DNA of 64,000 bases from an uncultured Bacteroidia bacterium (GCA_943789135.1 CALSSY010000001.1:1-64000); one strand, 5' to 3'; positions 48,663-57,690 are shown, counted from the first letter of the stretch. The notes: generated by a model from the letters alone, not told the origin. A program made the numbers and translations.

Positions 48663-50018
48663 TTAACCAAATAGCCAAGAAAAAACCTCGTCTACCTTTC
48701 CGAAACTGTGGATTTTTATCTTTCGGGAAGCAGATTCTGGAATTTTATTGTATTTGGATACAATCATATCGGTAAAGCCTAATTTTTCAGCTTCAGAAAT
48801 GCGTTGATCAATGCGTTGTATGGCTCTCACCTCGCCAGATAATCCCACTTCCCCCGAAAAAACATAACCTTGCGGCAAAGAAAGTCCTTGGTAGCTACTC
48901 ATAATAGCAGACATCAAAGGCAAGTCCAGTGCCGGATCTTCCAAGCGAAGCCCTCCAGCTAAATTTACAAATACATCCGATTGTCCCAGTCTAAATCCAC
49001 ATCGCTTTTCGAGTACGGCCAACAACATGTTGAGTCGTCGAATGTCAAAGCCAGTAGCTGACCGTTGGGGTGTACCATAAACGGCAGTACTTACTAAGGC
49101 TTGAACCTCTAAAAGTAAGGGCCTCACACCTTCTAGTACGCCCGCAATTGCGACCCCGCTCAAGGCTTCATCGCGTTGAGAAAGCCAAATCTCAGATGGA
49201 TTTTTAACCGGTTTCAATCCGCTGCCTTGCATTTCGTAAATACCCATTTCTTGGGTGCTTCCGAATCTGTTTTTGAGCGTTCGAAGTATTCTATATACAT
49301 GGTGCCGATCGCCTTCGAACTGCAAAACGGTATCTACCATATGTTCCAAGATTTTTGGACCCGCAATGGCTCCATCTTTGGTGATATGGCCGATTAACAT
49401 AACCGGTGTGTCTGTTTCTTTGGCAAATTGCAGAAGTTTTCCGGTACACTCGCGAATTTGAGAAATACTACCAGGCGTGGATTCAATAGCGTCAGAATAT
49501 AGGGTTTGTATAGAATCGACGATTAAAACTTCGGGTCTTTCACGTTGTACGTGGTCGAGGATGTTTTCAAGCATGGTTTCCGTTAGAACTTGACATTGTT
49601 CATTTTGAATACCAATTCTCTCAGCGCGCAACTTTATTTGGGATTCGCTTTCTTCTCCGCTTACGTACAATACGTTTAAATTCGATTCTAGAGCCATTTG
49701 AAGCAATAGGGTGCTCTTGCCTATGCCGGGTTCGCCACCGAGCAGTATTACAGCTCCTGGTACCAACCCTCCACCTAATACCAAGTTTAATTCGGAATCA
49801 GGAAGGGCTGCCTTTTGAGTGGTTGAAGCCTCTATTTGCAGAATATTTACGGGGGAAACTGTTTTTCGAGTAGATTTTGTCCACGTATTGACGGATTTTG
49901 TCGGTTTTGACTCTTCCGTGAACGTGTTCCATTGCTCGCACCCTGGGCATTTGCCAATCCACTTTGGTGATTCGTATCCGCAAGAACGACAGAAAAACGT
50001 GGTTTTTTGCTTAGCCAT
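48663..50018 (-). CDS. radA: DNA repair protein RadA (Sms)
   Basis: RecA-like helicase for recombination intermediates. An N-terminal zinc finger (CRSCGYESPKWIGKCPGC) precedes Walker A GGEPGIGKSTLL, the KNRFG motif and a Lon-like C-terminal domain (LSGEVRAIQRIDQRISEAEKLGF). The ATG at 50018 starts MAKQKTTFFC; an upstream reading to 50135 would add 39 residues and cross the nfu promoter. Confidence 0.95.
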   Translation of the reverse strand: MAKQKTTFFCRSCGYESPKWIGKCPGCEQWNTFTEESKPTKSVNTWTKSTRKTVSPVNILQIEASTTQKAALPDSELNLVLGGGLVPGAVILLGGEPGIGKSTLLLQMALESNLNVLYVSGEESESQIKLRAERIGIQNEQCQVLTETMLENILDHVQRERPEVLIVDSIQTLYSDAIESTPGSISQIRECTGKLLQFAKETDTPVMLIGHITKDGAIAGPKILEHMVDTVLQFEGDRHHVYRILRTLKNRFGSTQEMGIYEMQGSGLKPVKNPSEIWLSQRDEALSGVAIAGVLEGVRPLLLEVQALVSTAVYGTPQRSATGFDIRRLNMLLAVLEKRCGFRLGQSDVFVNLAGGLRLEDPALDLPLMSAIMSSYQGLSLPQGYVFSGEVGLSGEVRAIQRIDQRISEAEKLGFTDMIVSKYNKIPESASRKIKIHSFGKVDEVFSWLFG

Positions 50019-50022
50019 GGAC

Positions 50023-50030
50023 CAAAGGTA
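50023..50030 (-). promoter_or_regulatory. -7 box TACCTTTG four bases before radA
   Basis: Minus strand TACCTTTG, ending four bases before the radA ATG at 50018. No -33 TTG at normal spacing. Confidence 0.45.
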
Positions 50031-50128
50031 CAATGGATATTTGATATCGTTTTTGCGAAAAACATAAACATTGATGGGAGAGCGGCTCGATATTAATTTG
50101 TATTTTTGTACGAATAAAACCCACATCA

Positions 50129-50689
50129 ATGACAAACGAAATGATTACCATATACGCCGAAGCTACTCCAAATCCTGAAAGTATGAAGTTTGTAGCAAGT
50201 AAGATGTTTTTACCTAATGATTCTGCGGATTTTCGTACGAAGGAAAAGGCGGAAAACTCTCCATTGGCAAAGGCACTTTTTGAAATGGGTTTTGTGCAAG
50301 GGGTATTCATCATGAATAACTTCGTGAGTGTAACCAAAAACAGTGATTACGAGTGGTTCGATTTAATTCCAGATCTAAGATCATTCTTTCAAGAATGGCT
50401 GGAAGACGGCAAGGAAATCATAAATAAAGTAAAAGATTTATCTCCCGAACAGGAAACAGAAATCGAGAGGAAAATCAAGCAACTCTTAGAAGATCATGTA
50501 AAACCTGCTGTGGAAATGGATGGTGGTGCTATTGATTTCAAAAGCTTTAAAGATGGAGTGGTAACCGTGGAGTTGAAAGGAAGTTGTAGCGGATGCCCTT
50601 CTTCAACCATGACCCTAAAGTCGGGTATTGAAAATCTATTAAAGCGCATGGTTCCTGAAGTGGAAACTGTAGAAGCTTACGGGGTTTAA
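50129..50689 (+). CDS. NifU/NfuA-type iron-sulfur scaffold protein
   Basis: A 186-residue carrier for Fe-S clusters. The N-terminal Nfu domain (IYAEATPNPESMKFVASKMFL) joins a C-terminal NifU-like domain with the cluster ligands CSGCPSSTMTLKSGIENLL (CxxC, about C152 and C155). Start ATG 50129. It is divergent from radA; lipA in this window is a typical client enzyme. Confidence 0.93.
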   Translation: MTNEMITIYAEATPNPESMKFVASKMFLPNDSADFRTKEKAENSPLAKALFEMGFVQGVFIMNNFVSVTKNSDYEWFDLIPDLRSFFQEWLEDGKEIINKVKDLSPEQETEIERKIKQLLEDHVKPAVEMDGGAIDFKSFKDGVVTVELKGSCSGCPSSTMTLKSGIENLLKRMVPEVETVEAYGV

Positions 50690-50735
50690 GGTTTAATTTT
50701 TTAGCGAAAATTTCCGCTTTATAAAGAAATGACAC

Positions 50736-50767
50736 ATATTTGTCGGATACAAAAATTCGACAAATAT
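50736..50767. promoter_or_regulatory. Perfect 10-base inverted repeat overlapping the fadD start
   Basis: ATATTTGTCG (50736-50745) and CGACAAATAT (50758-50767) flank 12 bases. The right arm includes the first two bases of the ATG at 50766, so a bound dimer would block transcription or initiation of the acyl-CoA ligase gene. Confidence 0.55.
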
Positions 50768-52685
50768 GGAATCATTAGCCGAAAAGAGAATGCAGAATGA
50801 CCCCTCGTTCACATCTCTTCATCATTTTTTCTTAAACTCAGCCAATAACATTCACAATCTTCAACGTCCTTATCTTTTTCAAAAAGAGAAAGGAGAGTGG
50901 CGTGAATATACCTACGAGTACTTATTACAAGAGATTAACAAAGCCGCAGCTTTTTTCGTAAATCATGGCTTGGTAAAAGGCGACCGCGTTGCCATCATGC
51001 TTGAAAATTGTCCTGAGTATTATATCATCGATCAAGCTTTACAAAAATTAGGTTTGGTTAATGTTTCAATTTATCCAACTCTTACCCCAGATGAAACAAA
51101 GTTTATCATAAACGATTCGGGTTCTAGGTTGGTTTTTGTTGGAAATCCATTCCTTCTTAAGAAAGTTCAAAAGGTAGAAGACCAATGTCCCACTATCGAA
51201 AAAATAATATTTGTACCCTCAGACAAAGATGAATCGGGCAATCTGATCAACTTTACGAGTTTCTTGAAATTAGGCGCGGAACTGCATCCCGAAAAATCCC
51301 AAGAAATTGAAGAGCGTTTTGCTCAAGTGGGCAAAGATGATTTGGCCACCCTAATTTATACCAGTGGTACAACGGGAGTTCCAAAAGGAGCCATGCTTAC
51401 CCACTACAATTTTATGAGTAATTGCTACGATGCGATTGATTTGTGTCCTGCAATCTTATCTACCGATCTGTATTTGTCTTTCTTGCCCTTGAGTCACGTA
51501 TTTGAGCGCATGGTTACGATGTATTTAAGTACCTATGTTGGGGCACAAGTAGCGTTTGCGGAAGGTATTGAAAAGGTAGCTACCAATATAAACGAGATAC
51601 GCCCGACCATCATGGCTACTGTGCCAAGATTGTTAGAGCGTATTCACGATAAGGTTATCAAGAATGCCACTGAAGGCGGCGGCATTAAGGCTAAAATATT
51701 TGTTTGGGCGGTTTCAGTTGGAGAACAGGTGCGGATCACAAAGGACGAAGGAAAATCAATAGGTCCAATCTTGGAGATTAAACGTTCAATTGCTGAGAAG
51801 TTGGTATTCTCTAAAATCAAAGCAAAAATGGGTGGCCGAATGAAGATGTTTGCCTCAGGTGGGGGTGCATTGCCGAAACACGTCGGTGAGTTCTTCGCTA
51901 ATTTAGGTTTGAAAATTCAAGAGGGCTTCGGACTTACAGAAACATCTCCATTTGTAACAGTTAATGAATTTGAACGTCAAGTGTATGGAACTGTAGGTCG
52001 TGTAGCTCCACGTCAATTCGTAGCCATACAAAATATAGAAACCAAAGAGATTATTACCATCCAACATTACGATAGTTTCGAACCGAATTTTGCATCTGAA
52101 GAAGGTGAAATTTTAACCAAAGGTCCTAACGTAATGAAAGGATATTTCCAAAATAAAGAAGAAACAGATAAGGTTTTTGATGAAGAGGGCTGGTTCCATA
52201 CTGGAGATATTGGTCGTTTCGAAAAAGGTTATTTGAAGATTACCGACCGTTTAAAAAACATGTTGAAGACTTCTTTGGGAAAAAATATTTATCCAACGCA
52301 AATTGAAAACGTTTACTTGAAAAGTGAACGAATAGATCAAATCTTTATCATTGGTGATAAGCGAGAATATCTAACCGCCATAATAGTGCCAAGTAGGGAG
52401 ACTATGGAAGTTAAGTTTGCTCATAAGTTGCCATTAATGGATGATGAAGGAACTGTGTTCATTAACGATCTCGAAATGCAACAATGGATTGCTGAAGACG
52501 CGAAAAAGTTAGGAATGGGTATGGCTAAATTTGAGAGAATTAGAAATTTCTTGGTGAAACGTGAGCCTTTCAGTATTGAAAGCGGTGAAATGACCATTAC
52601 ACTAAAAGTCAAGCGAAAGGTTGTAATAGAACGCTATGGAGAAGAAATTGATTTGATGTACGCTGAAAAAGATTGTCCACTATAA
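50766..52685 (+). CDS. Long-chain fatty acid--CoA ligase
   Basis: A 639-residue AMP-forming enzyme that activates fatty acids for lipid synthesis or beta-oxidation. The adenylation signature YTSGTTGVPKGAMLTHYN is near residue 197; QEGFGLTETSPFVTVN and WFHTGDIGRF with a C-terminal KSERIDQIFIIGDKREYLTAIIVPS segment follow. It resembles the FadD15/long-chain class rather than FadD. It ends at a terminator shared with cruF. Confidence 0.93.
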   Translation: MESLAEKRMQNDPSFTSLHHFFLNSANNIHNLQRPYLFQKEKGEWREYTYEYLLQEINKAAAFFVNHGLVKGDRVAIMLENCPEYYIIDQALQKLGLVNVSIYPTLTPDETKFIINDSGSRLVFVGNPFLLKKVQKVEDQCPTIEKIIFVPSDKDESGNLINFTSFLKLGAELHPEKSQEIEERFAQVGKDDLATLIYTSGTTGVPKGAMLTHYNFMSNCYDAIDLCPAILSTDLYLSFLPLSHVFERMVTMYLSTYVGAQVAFAEGIEKVATNINEIRPTIMATVPRLLERIHDKVIKNATEGGGIKAKIFVWAVSVGEQVRITKDEGKSIGPILEIKRSIAEKLVFSKIKAKMGGRMKMFASGGGALPKHVGEFFANLGLKIQEGFGLTETSPFVTVNEFERQVYGTVGRVAPRQFVAIQNIETKEIITIQHYDSFEPNFASEEGEILTKGPNVMKGYFQNKEETDKVFDEEGWFHTGDIGRFEKGYLKITDRLKNMLKTSLGKNIYPTQIENVYLKSERIDQIFIIGDKREYLTAIIVPSRETMEVKFAHKLPLMDDEGTVFINDLEMQQWIAEDAKKLGMGMAKFERIRNFLVKREPFSIESGEMTITLKVKRKVVIERYGEEIDLMYAEKDCPL

Positions 52686-52711
52686 GAAATCAAATCCTTA
52701 AGTTTATTAGG

Positions 52712-52737
52712 AAAGACTCCCTTTTCAGGGAGTCTTT
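52712..52737. terminator. Terminator between the acyl-CoA ligase gene and cruF
   Basis: Arms AAAGACTCCC (52712-52721) and GGGAGTCTTT (52728-52737) pair perfectly around a six-base loop, with a T-run following. It can serve both converging genes. Confidence 0.87.
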
Positions 52738-52742
52738 TTTAT

Positions 52743-53381
52743 TTAGAAAAGTCTTACGAAAACGTAAAGGATAATGAAAAATCCACCCTGTATGAAGAAA
52801 AGGGTCGATGCTACTTTATTCTTTATGGGTTTAGACGTGGTATTCAAAAGGAGGTGGAATAAAGTCGCAAAAACAAACCAAGCGGCATAGTTTTGCAGAG
52901 GAACGGTATGATTTTTCCAATCCCAAAAGTCAAATCGCATTGCAACCGGCTCTAGGAAGAAATCGTATACGGTCATCAGAGCACCGCCAGCTAGAGCGCG
53001 TAAAATGTTATTCTTGATACGAGGAGCTAAGAAACTGGATGTGTAGAAAACCATTGCCGCCCAATTCAGCCCTATCAGATAGGGTACTTGTTGCCATTTG
53101 GCGCCAAACGTATTGCCATAATGGTAATTTCCAAAAATCAAACCGGTTTTCACCCCAAGGAGTTCAATAAAAAATCCTAAAATACCGATTAAGATTATAG
53201 TTGCAATATGTGGCAATTCCCATTTTTTGTGGAAAATCCAAGCAACTATGAAGGATCCTATTAGGTTGTAAGGCGTCAGTTTGATGAAAATGGGATTTAA
53301 ACTTGGGATAATAAATCCGAGTATTCCTACAACGTAAATTATGGCTATTACGGATATGAATCGGTTTTCAACTGTCTGCAT
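52743..53381 (-). CDS. cruF: CruF-like carotenoid 1',2'-hydratase
   Basis: About 212 residues with seven or eight membrane helices and the family blocks FFIELLGVKTGLIFGNYHYG and GALMTVYDFFLEPVAMRFDFWDW, with conserved acidic residues. In other Bacteroidota, CruF hydrates the psi end of gamma-carotene-type intermediates. The ATG at 53381 overlaps crtD by 14 bases, so the two are co-transcribed. Confidence 0.88.
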   Translation of the reverse strand: MQTVENRFISVIAIIYVVGILGFIIPSLNPIFIKLTPYNLIGSFIVAWIFHKKWELPHIATIILIGILGFFIELLGVKTGLIFGNYHYGNTFGAKWQQVPYLIGLNWAAMVFYTSSFLAPRIKNNILRALAGGALMTVYDFFLEPVAMRFDFWDWKNHTVPLQNYAAWFVFATLFHLLLNTTSKPIKNKVASTLFFIQGGFFIILYVFVRLF

Positions 53382-54837
53382 TAGGAATGATTTTGTTAAG
53401 TATACCCGCACCTAATAAGCATAAGGGGATTCCGCCTCCAGGGTGCACGCTTCCTCCGCAAAAATAGAGGTTTTTAAATTGTGAAGAATAGTTCGATTGA
53501 CGGAAAAATGCGGACATCCGGTTATTACTGCTGCTGCCGTATAAACTTCCTTTGTCGCTACCTGTCCTTGACGCGATGGTGACAGGTTGTAAGATGTCTT
53601 CAACTTCGATTAAGGAGGCTACATCGACTTTAAGCACCCCGTTGATTTTTTTTATGATTCGATCCCGAACCTCCTCAAGGTATTCTGGAGTGTACTGGCC
53701 TGTATCATGTGCCGCATTTATCATTACAAACCAATTCTCTCCATATGACGGTGCATCGGTGGGTATTTGCTTGGATGTAATATTGATATATACAGTAGGG
53801 TCGTTTTGAAGTGATTTTCGGTCAAAAATAGCCTCAAACTCTTCCTTGTAATTATTAGAGAATAAGATATTGTGTACGTCGAGTTCTGGGAATTTTTGTT
53901 TGATTCCCCAATAAAAGATTAATGCAGAACTTGAATTTTCAGCGTTTTCTATACGTTTAGGTATGGGTGCTTTTAAAACTTGTCGATAGAGTAATTTAAC
54001 ATCAATATTGGCAATGCACATATCCAGGTCAAATACTTCGTTTTTATTGGATACTAATTTTGTGATTCGATGTTTTGAGTTGATTTCTGCCCCATTGATT
54101 GTGGTATCAAAGTAGAATTCAACACCTAATTTTAATGCTTGTTCATAAACGATATCGGCAATGTTTCTCATTCCCTTAATAGGTAAATAGGCACCGTAAA
54201 AGAATTCTAAATGTGGAATTACATTTAAAGTAGCCGGTGCTTTGTAGGGATTCGAGCCGTTATAAGTGGCATATCGATTGAATAGCTGTATTAATTGTGG
54301 GTTGTTAAATTGTTTCTCAAGTGCGCTATTCATGGAGTTGAACATGTCAATGCGCCAAAGATTTGCAATGCCTTTTCTTCCTGTTTTTGACGTGTAGGTA
54401 GAAAGTTTATGTAAACTGTTTTCAAGAAAAACAGGGGCTGTAATGTTGTAGAGTTCTTTGGCTTTTTTGAGGAATTTTTGAATATTTTCCGGATTTTCTT
54501 CAAAATATTCAGCGGCTTCTTGAATGAATTTGTCGATTTCCCCACTTGCGATAAACGGTTTTTCGAGGTGGTCGTAGAAATAATGACATAAAGTTTTTAA
54601 TCGAATTACTTGGAACTTTTTTAACAATTCGGCATCCAGCAATTCTTCCACAAAATGTGGCATGGTGAATAAACTCGGACCCAGGTCAAATCGATAATTA
54701 CCAATATGTGCCACCCCAAGCTTTCCCCCGTAGGTTGGCGCCTGCTCGAAGACTTGGACTTTATAACCTTTGCGGGCTAGGTGAATAGCGCTTGCCAAAC
54801 CTGCAATTCCGGATCCAATTATTCCCGCTTTTTTCAT
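53368..54837 (-). CDS. crtD: CrtD-like 1-hydroxycarotenoid 3,4-desaturase
   Basis: A 489-residue FAD protein of the CrtI family. It starts KKAGIIGSGIAGLASAIHLARKGYKVQVFE, then GGKLGVAHIGNYRFDLGPSLF, and ends FCGGSVHPGGGIPLCLLGAGI. Coupling to cruF favours CrtD (3,4-desaturase on hydroxylated ends) over a second phytoene desaturase; the primary desaturase is at 46245. The substrate cannot be proved from sequence. Confidence 0.85.
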   Translation of the reverse strand: MKKAGIIGSGIAGLASAIHLARKGYKVQVFEQAPTYGGKLGVAHIGNYRFDLGPSLFTMPHFVEELLDAELLKKFQVIRLKTLCHYFYDHLEKPFIASGEIDKFIQEAAEYFEENPENIQKFLKKAKELYNITAPVFLENSLHKLSTYTSKTGRKGIANLWRIDMFNSMNSALEKQFNNPQLIQLFNRYATYNGSNPYKAPATLNVIPHLEFFYGAYLPIKGMRNIADIVYEQALKLGVEFYFDTTINGAEINSKHRITKLVSNKNEVFDLDMCIANIDVKLLYRQVLKAPIPKRIENAENSSSALIFYWGIKQKFPELDVHNILFSNNYKEEFEAIFDRKSLQNDPTVYINITSKQIPTDAPSYGENWFVMINAAHDTGQYTPEYLEEVRDRIIKKINGVLKVDVASLIEVEDILQPVTIASRTGSDKGSLYGSSSNNRMSAFFRQSNYSSQFKNLYFCGGSVHPGGGIPLCLLGAGILNKIIPNADS

Positions 54838-54980
54838 GTATTATTTAAGACAAAATTGCGCTTTTTCTAGGTGAATTTTTTTCCAAACAGACGGGCAAAT
54901 ATCTTTTCTCGAGGAAATCAATATCCAAGTTCATTAGTAATCATATTGTTAACTTTTTTTAAAAAAATCAAAGTAATGTT

Positions 54981-55010
54981 TTGCAGTGTATGTTTTTCGA
55001 ATTATTTTTG
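54981..55010 (+). promoter_or_regulatory. Consensus promoter of the small Glu/Thr lipoprotein gene
   Basis: TTG (54981-54983), 19 bases, TATTTTTG (55003-55010): a full consensus match with ideal spacing. It predicts a leader of about 30 bases. Confidence 0.82.
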
Positions 55011-55044
55011 CCGCACACTCAATCAAAATTAACCAATTAGAAAA

Positions 55045-55269
55045 ATGAAAAAAATCACTTTCGCTTTAGCAGCTTGCGCAGCTTTGACGTTCGCTGCTTG
55101 TGGTAACAACGCAACTGAAGAAACCACTACTACTGACTCTACAGCTACTGAAACAACAACTGAAGAAACTTCTACTGAAGCTGATTCAACTGCAACTGAA
55201 GCTGATTCAACTGCAACTACTTCTGAAGAGGCTCCTGCTACTGAAGAAGCTCCTGCAACTGAAGAGTAA
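55045..55269 (+). CDS. Small Glu/Thr/Ala-rich lipoprotein with tandem repeats
   Basis: 74 residues: a lipoprotein signal (KKITFALAACAALTFAACGN, lipidated cysteine in FAACG) and then an acidic, disordered Thr/Glu/Ala/Ser tail with ADSTATE and APATEE repeats. The DNA carries two exact 21-base copies (55174-55215) and two near-identical 18-base copies (55231-55266). Such tails are probably surface or periplasmic linkers. The perfect promoter and strong terminator suggest high expression. No family recognised. Confidence 0.8.
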   Translation: MKKITFALAACAALTFAACGNNATEETTTTDSTATETTTEETSTEADSTATEADSTATTSEEAPATEEAPATEE

Positions 55270-55288
55270 TCTAAAAAGAGCAAAAACT

Positions 55289-55318
55289 AAAAAAGGCGCT
55301 TGTTTAAGTGCCTTTTTT
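55289..55318 (+). terminator. Terminator of the small lipoprotein gene
   Basis: Arms AAAAAAGGCGCTT (55289-55301) and AAGTGCCTTTTTT (55306-55318), one G-T pair, loop GTTT, T-run following. Confidence 0.85.
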
Positions 55319-55335
55319 TTTGTTATTTTGTAATC

Positions 55336-55707
55336 ATGAAGCGTTTCGCACTCATATTATTCGTAATGGTTAGCCTGGCTTTGCGCCCTGTGCATGCGGC
55401 TCAACCTCCTCATTTTGAGGACGATATGCTTGGTGGTGGCCCTTCATTTACGCTTACTCCTAATCCTGTATCAGGTTCTTATTTCAGTGTTAACTTAGAT
55501 TTTTCTTACTCTGAATTTCCGGATGCAGCAATCATAATTTCGGACGTTTTGGGAAAAACAGTGTATTTCCAAGGTCTAAAACAATCTGATTTTATGGAAG
55601 GTCGCGTTCGAATTTCAGTAATGGATGCGAATCTTGATAAAGGCGTTTACTTTCTACAAATCAAAAGTGGCGATGCCACGAAGACCCAGAAATTAGCGAT
55701 TCGCTAA
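55336..55707 (+). CDS. Small exported protein consisting mostly of a T9SS tail-like domain
   Basis: About 123 residues: a signal peptide (LILFVMVSLALRPVHA) and then a beta-rich domain (FTLTPNPVSGSYFSVNLDFS to GVYFLQIKSGDATKTQKLAIR) matching the type IX sorting tail but with almost no cargo before it. Its role is unclear; the domain may here be a stand-alone adaptor. The ATG at 55336 lies 18 bases after the terminator arm of the previous gene. Confidence 0.78.
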   Translation: MKRFALILFVMVSLALRPVHAAQPPHFEDDMLGGGPSFTLTPNPVSGSYFSVNLDFSYSEFPDAAIIISDVLGKTVYFQGLKQSDFMEGRVRISVMDANLDKGVYFLQIKSGDATKTQKLAIR

Positions 55708-55739
55708 TGGGTTATTTACCTTTGAATTAAATTTTATCA

Positions 55740-56384
55740 ATGAAATGGGATTTCCGTTTATGGTTGTTTCATCTTTTACCGGCTATTTCAATAGCGGCGT
55801 TATTGACGTTCGTTTTTTCACTTCAGAATCAAGTTATACTTGATAATTTTGCATGTCATACCCGTAATTGGGATTTTTGGTTGACCGCCTTCACAGGGCC
55901 TTTTTTACATGGAGATTGGATGCATCTGATGGGTAATCTGATATCCTTTATTGGACTTTCTGGTCTGTTTGTGCTGTTGTTTCCTCGCGATTGGTGGCGG
56001 TTTTTTATACTGCAATGGCTAATATCTTCGGTGTTATTATTTTTATTGGGAGATTTTGGAGAACAACACATAGGTGCATCCACGTGGATGTATGCCTATG
56101 CCGCTTTTTTAAGCTTACATGTTCTGCGCTCAAAGGAAAAACGAATGAAAGCCTTGTTTCTTGTAATTGTTTTATGGTACGGAAGTATGTGGTGGGGATT
56201 GCTGCCGATAATGCCGGGAGTATCACACGAAGGGCATATAGCAGGTTTAATTACAGGATTGGTAATAGGAATTATTGCAATGCCATTTTGGGATTCTCGA
56301 GTACTTCCGGAATGGCACTATAAAGCGAAAGATTGGGAATCTGATACAGATCCAATCAATCCTTACGATTCTTTTAAACGTTAA
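55740..56384 (+). CDS. Rhomboid-family intramembrane serine protease
   Basis: About 214 residues and six membrane helices. The HGDWMHLMGNL motif, the serine in HIGASTWMYAY and the histidine in EGHIAGLITG stand at the positions of the family's oxyanion Asn, catalytic Ser and catalytic His. The usual GxSG reads GAST, so one glycine is replaced. It may be active or a pseudo-protease. A charged C-terminal tail (KDWESDTDPINPYDSFKR) follows. Confidence 0.82.
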   Translation: MKWDFRLWLFHLLPAISIAALLTFVFSLQNQVILDNFACHTRNWDFWLTAFTGPFLHGDWMHLMGNLISFIGLSGLFVLLFPRDWWRFFILQWLISSVLLFLLGDFGEQHIGASTWMYAYAAFLSLHVLRSKEKRMKALFLVIVLWYGSMWWGLLPIMPGVSHEGHIAGLITGLVIGIIAMPFWDSRVLPEWHYKAKDWESDTDPINPYDSFKR

Positions 56385-56421
56385 ACCGGATATTAAAGAC
56401 GCTTGTTGTTTGTGCTGATTT

Positions 56422-57678
56422 TTATTCTGCAGACTGGAGATTGTTTTGATTCTTAGGGGATTTAAAAAACAATGCGAATAGTACAGTAACAATTAATGCA
56501 TAAACGGTAAATGCTGACCAGATTTCAGGCCAATGTCTCAATTCACTTCCATTTACGCCGCGCGTAGTGAAGTAATGCTCAATGAGGTAACCGCTACCCA
56601 AACTGCCAAATATTGCCCCTACACCGTTCACCATCATGGTGAACAAACCTTGAGCTCTAGAGCGTGCCTTGGCATCAATTTGTTGCTCTATGAATAGCGA
56701 ACCCGATACATTGAAAAAGTCAAATGCCATTCCATAAACAATACAGGATAAAACAATCATCCAGAGCCCGTTTCCGGGGTCGCCCACACTAAATAAACCA
56801 AAACGTAAAACCCAGGCTACCATGCTAATGAGCATCACCTGTTTGATACTGAATCGTTTCATGAAATAGGGTATGGCCAAAATAAATAGAGTCTCACTTA
56901 TCTGCGAAATACTCATAATCATGGCAGGGTATTTAACTGCTAATGAATTGCTGTATTCGGGAATATTGGCAAAGCTACTAATGAATGGGTCACCGTAGGC
57001 ATTTGTAAGTTGTAATGCCGCTCCCAGTAGCATAGAAAAGATAAAGAAAAGAGCGAACTGGGGATTTTTCCAAAGCATACTCAATGAGCTCAAATCAGTG
57101 GGCGCATCTTTTTGTCGTTTACCCAAAGGAGGGCAATTCGGCAAGGTGAAAGATATAATACCCAATAAAAGCGCTACACTACCACCTAAATAGAATTGTA
57201 GATGACTTTGTTCGATATGATTTAAACTTACAGTCCAAAGGGCAACTATAAATCCAATTGTTCCCCAAACGCGTATAGACGGGTATGTCTTAACAACGTC
57301 GAATTTATTGGTTTTGAGTATGTGATAACCCACCGTGTTTGATAAAGGAATGGTGGGCATATAACAGAACATCGTGGCCAGGATTATCCAAAATAATTGC
57401 GATGGTTCATGCGCTTCCGGAACAAAAAACAATCCAATGCCTCCTAATATATGCAGGATACCGTATAGTTTTTGTGCGGATATGAATCGATCGGCCAAAT
57501 ACCCAGTTAAGGTTGGCATCACCAAAGCCGCGATTCCCATAGTTGAGAAGATTTGGCCAAAGTTATCCGCTGGCCAATGTTTGAACTCAAACCAATACGC
57601 CCCAATTGTGAGCAACCAACTTCCCCAAATGAAAAACTGAAGGAAATTTACAATAATTAAACGCAGTTTTATGCCCAT
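56422..57678 (-). CDS. NupG-like nucleoside transporter (MFS)
   Basis: 418 residues and twelve hydrophobic segments. The N-terminus LRLIIVNFLQFFIWGSWLLTIGAYWF and GYLADRFISAQKL are typical of the nucleoside:H+ symporter family, as is WVLRFGLFSVGDPGNGLWMI in the second half. It imports nucleosides. Start ATG 57678. Confidence 0.9.
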   Translation of the reverse strand: MGIKLRLIIVNFLQFFIWGSWLLTIGAYWFEFKHWPADNFGQIFSTMGIAALVMPTLTGYLADRFISAQKLYGILHILGGIGLFFVPEAHEPSQLFWIILATMFCYMPTIPLSNTVGYHILKTNKFDVVKTYPSIRVWGTIGFIVALWTVSLNHIEQSHLQFYLGGSVALLLGIISFTLPNCPPLGKRQKDAPTDLSSLSMLWKNPQFALFFIFSMLLGAALQLTNAYGDPFISSFANIPEYSNSLAVKYPAMIMSISQISETLFILAIPYFMKRFSIKQVMLISMVAWVLRFGLFSVGDPGNGLWMIVLSCIVYGMAFDFFNVSGSLFIEQQIDAKARSRAQGLFTMMVNGVGAIFGSLGSGYLIEHYFTTRGVNGSELRHWPEIWSAFTVYALIVTVLFALFFKSPKNQNNLQSAE

Positions 57679-57690
57679 ATATTAAGGGAT

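Noticed and set aside
55029..55283. Long minus-strand open frame over the small lipoprotein gene, rich in Val and Ser
   Set aside because: It mirrors the GA/CT-rich repeats of the plus-strand gene, has no promoter, and gives a low-complexity product.
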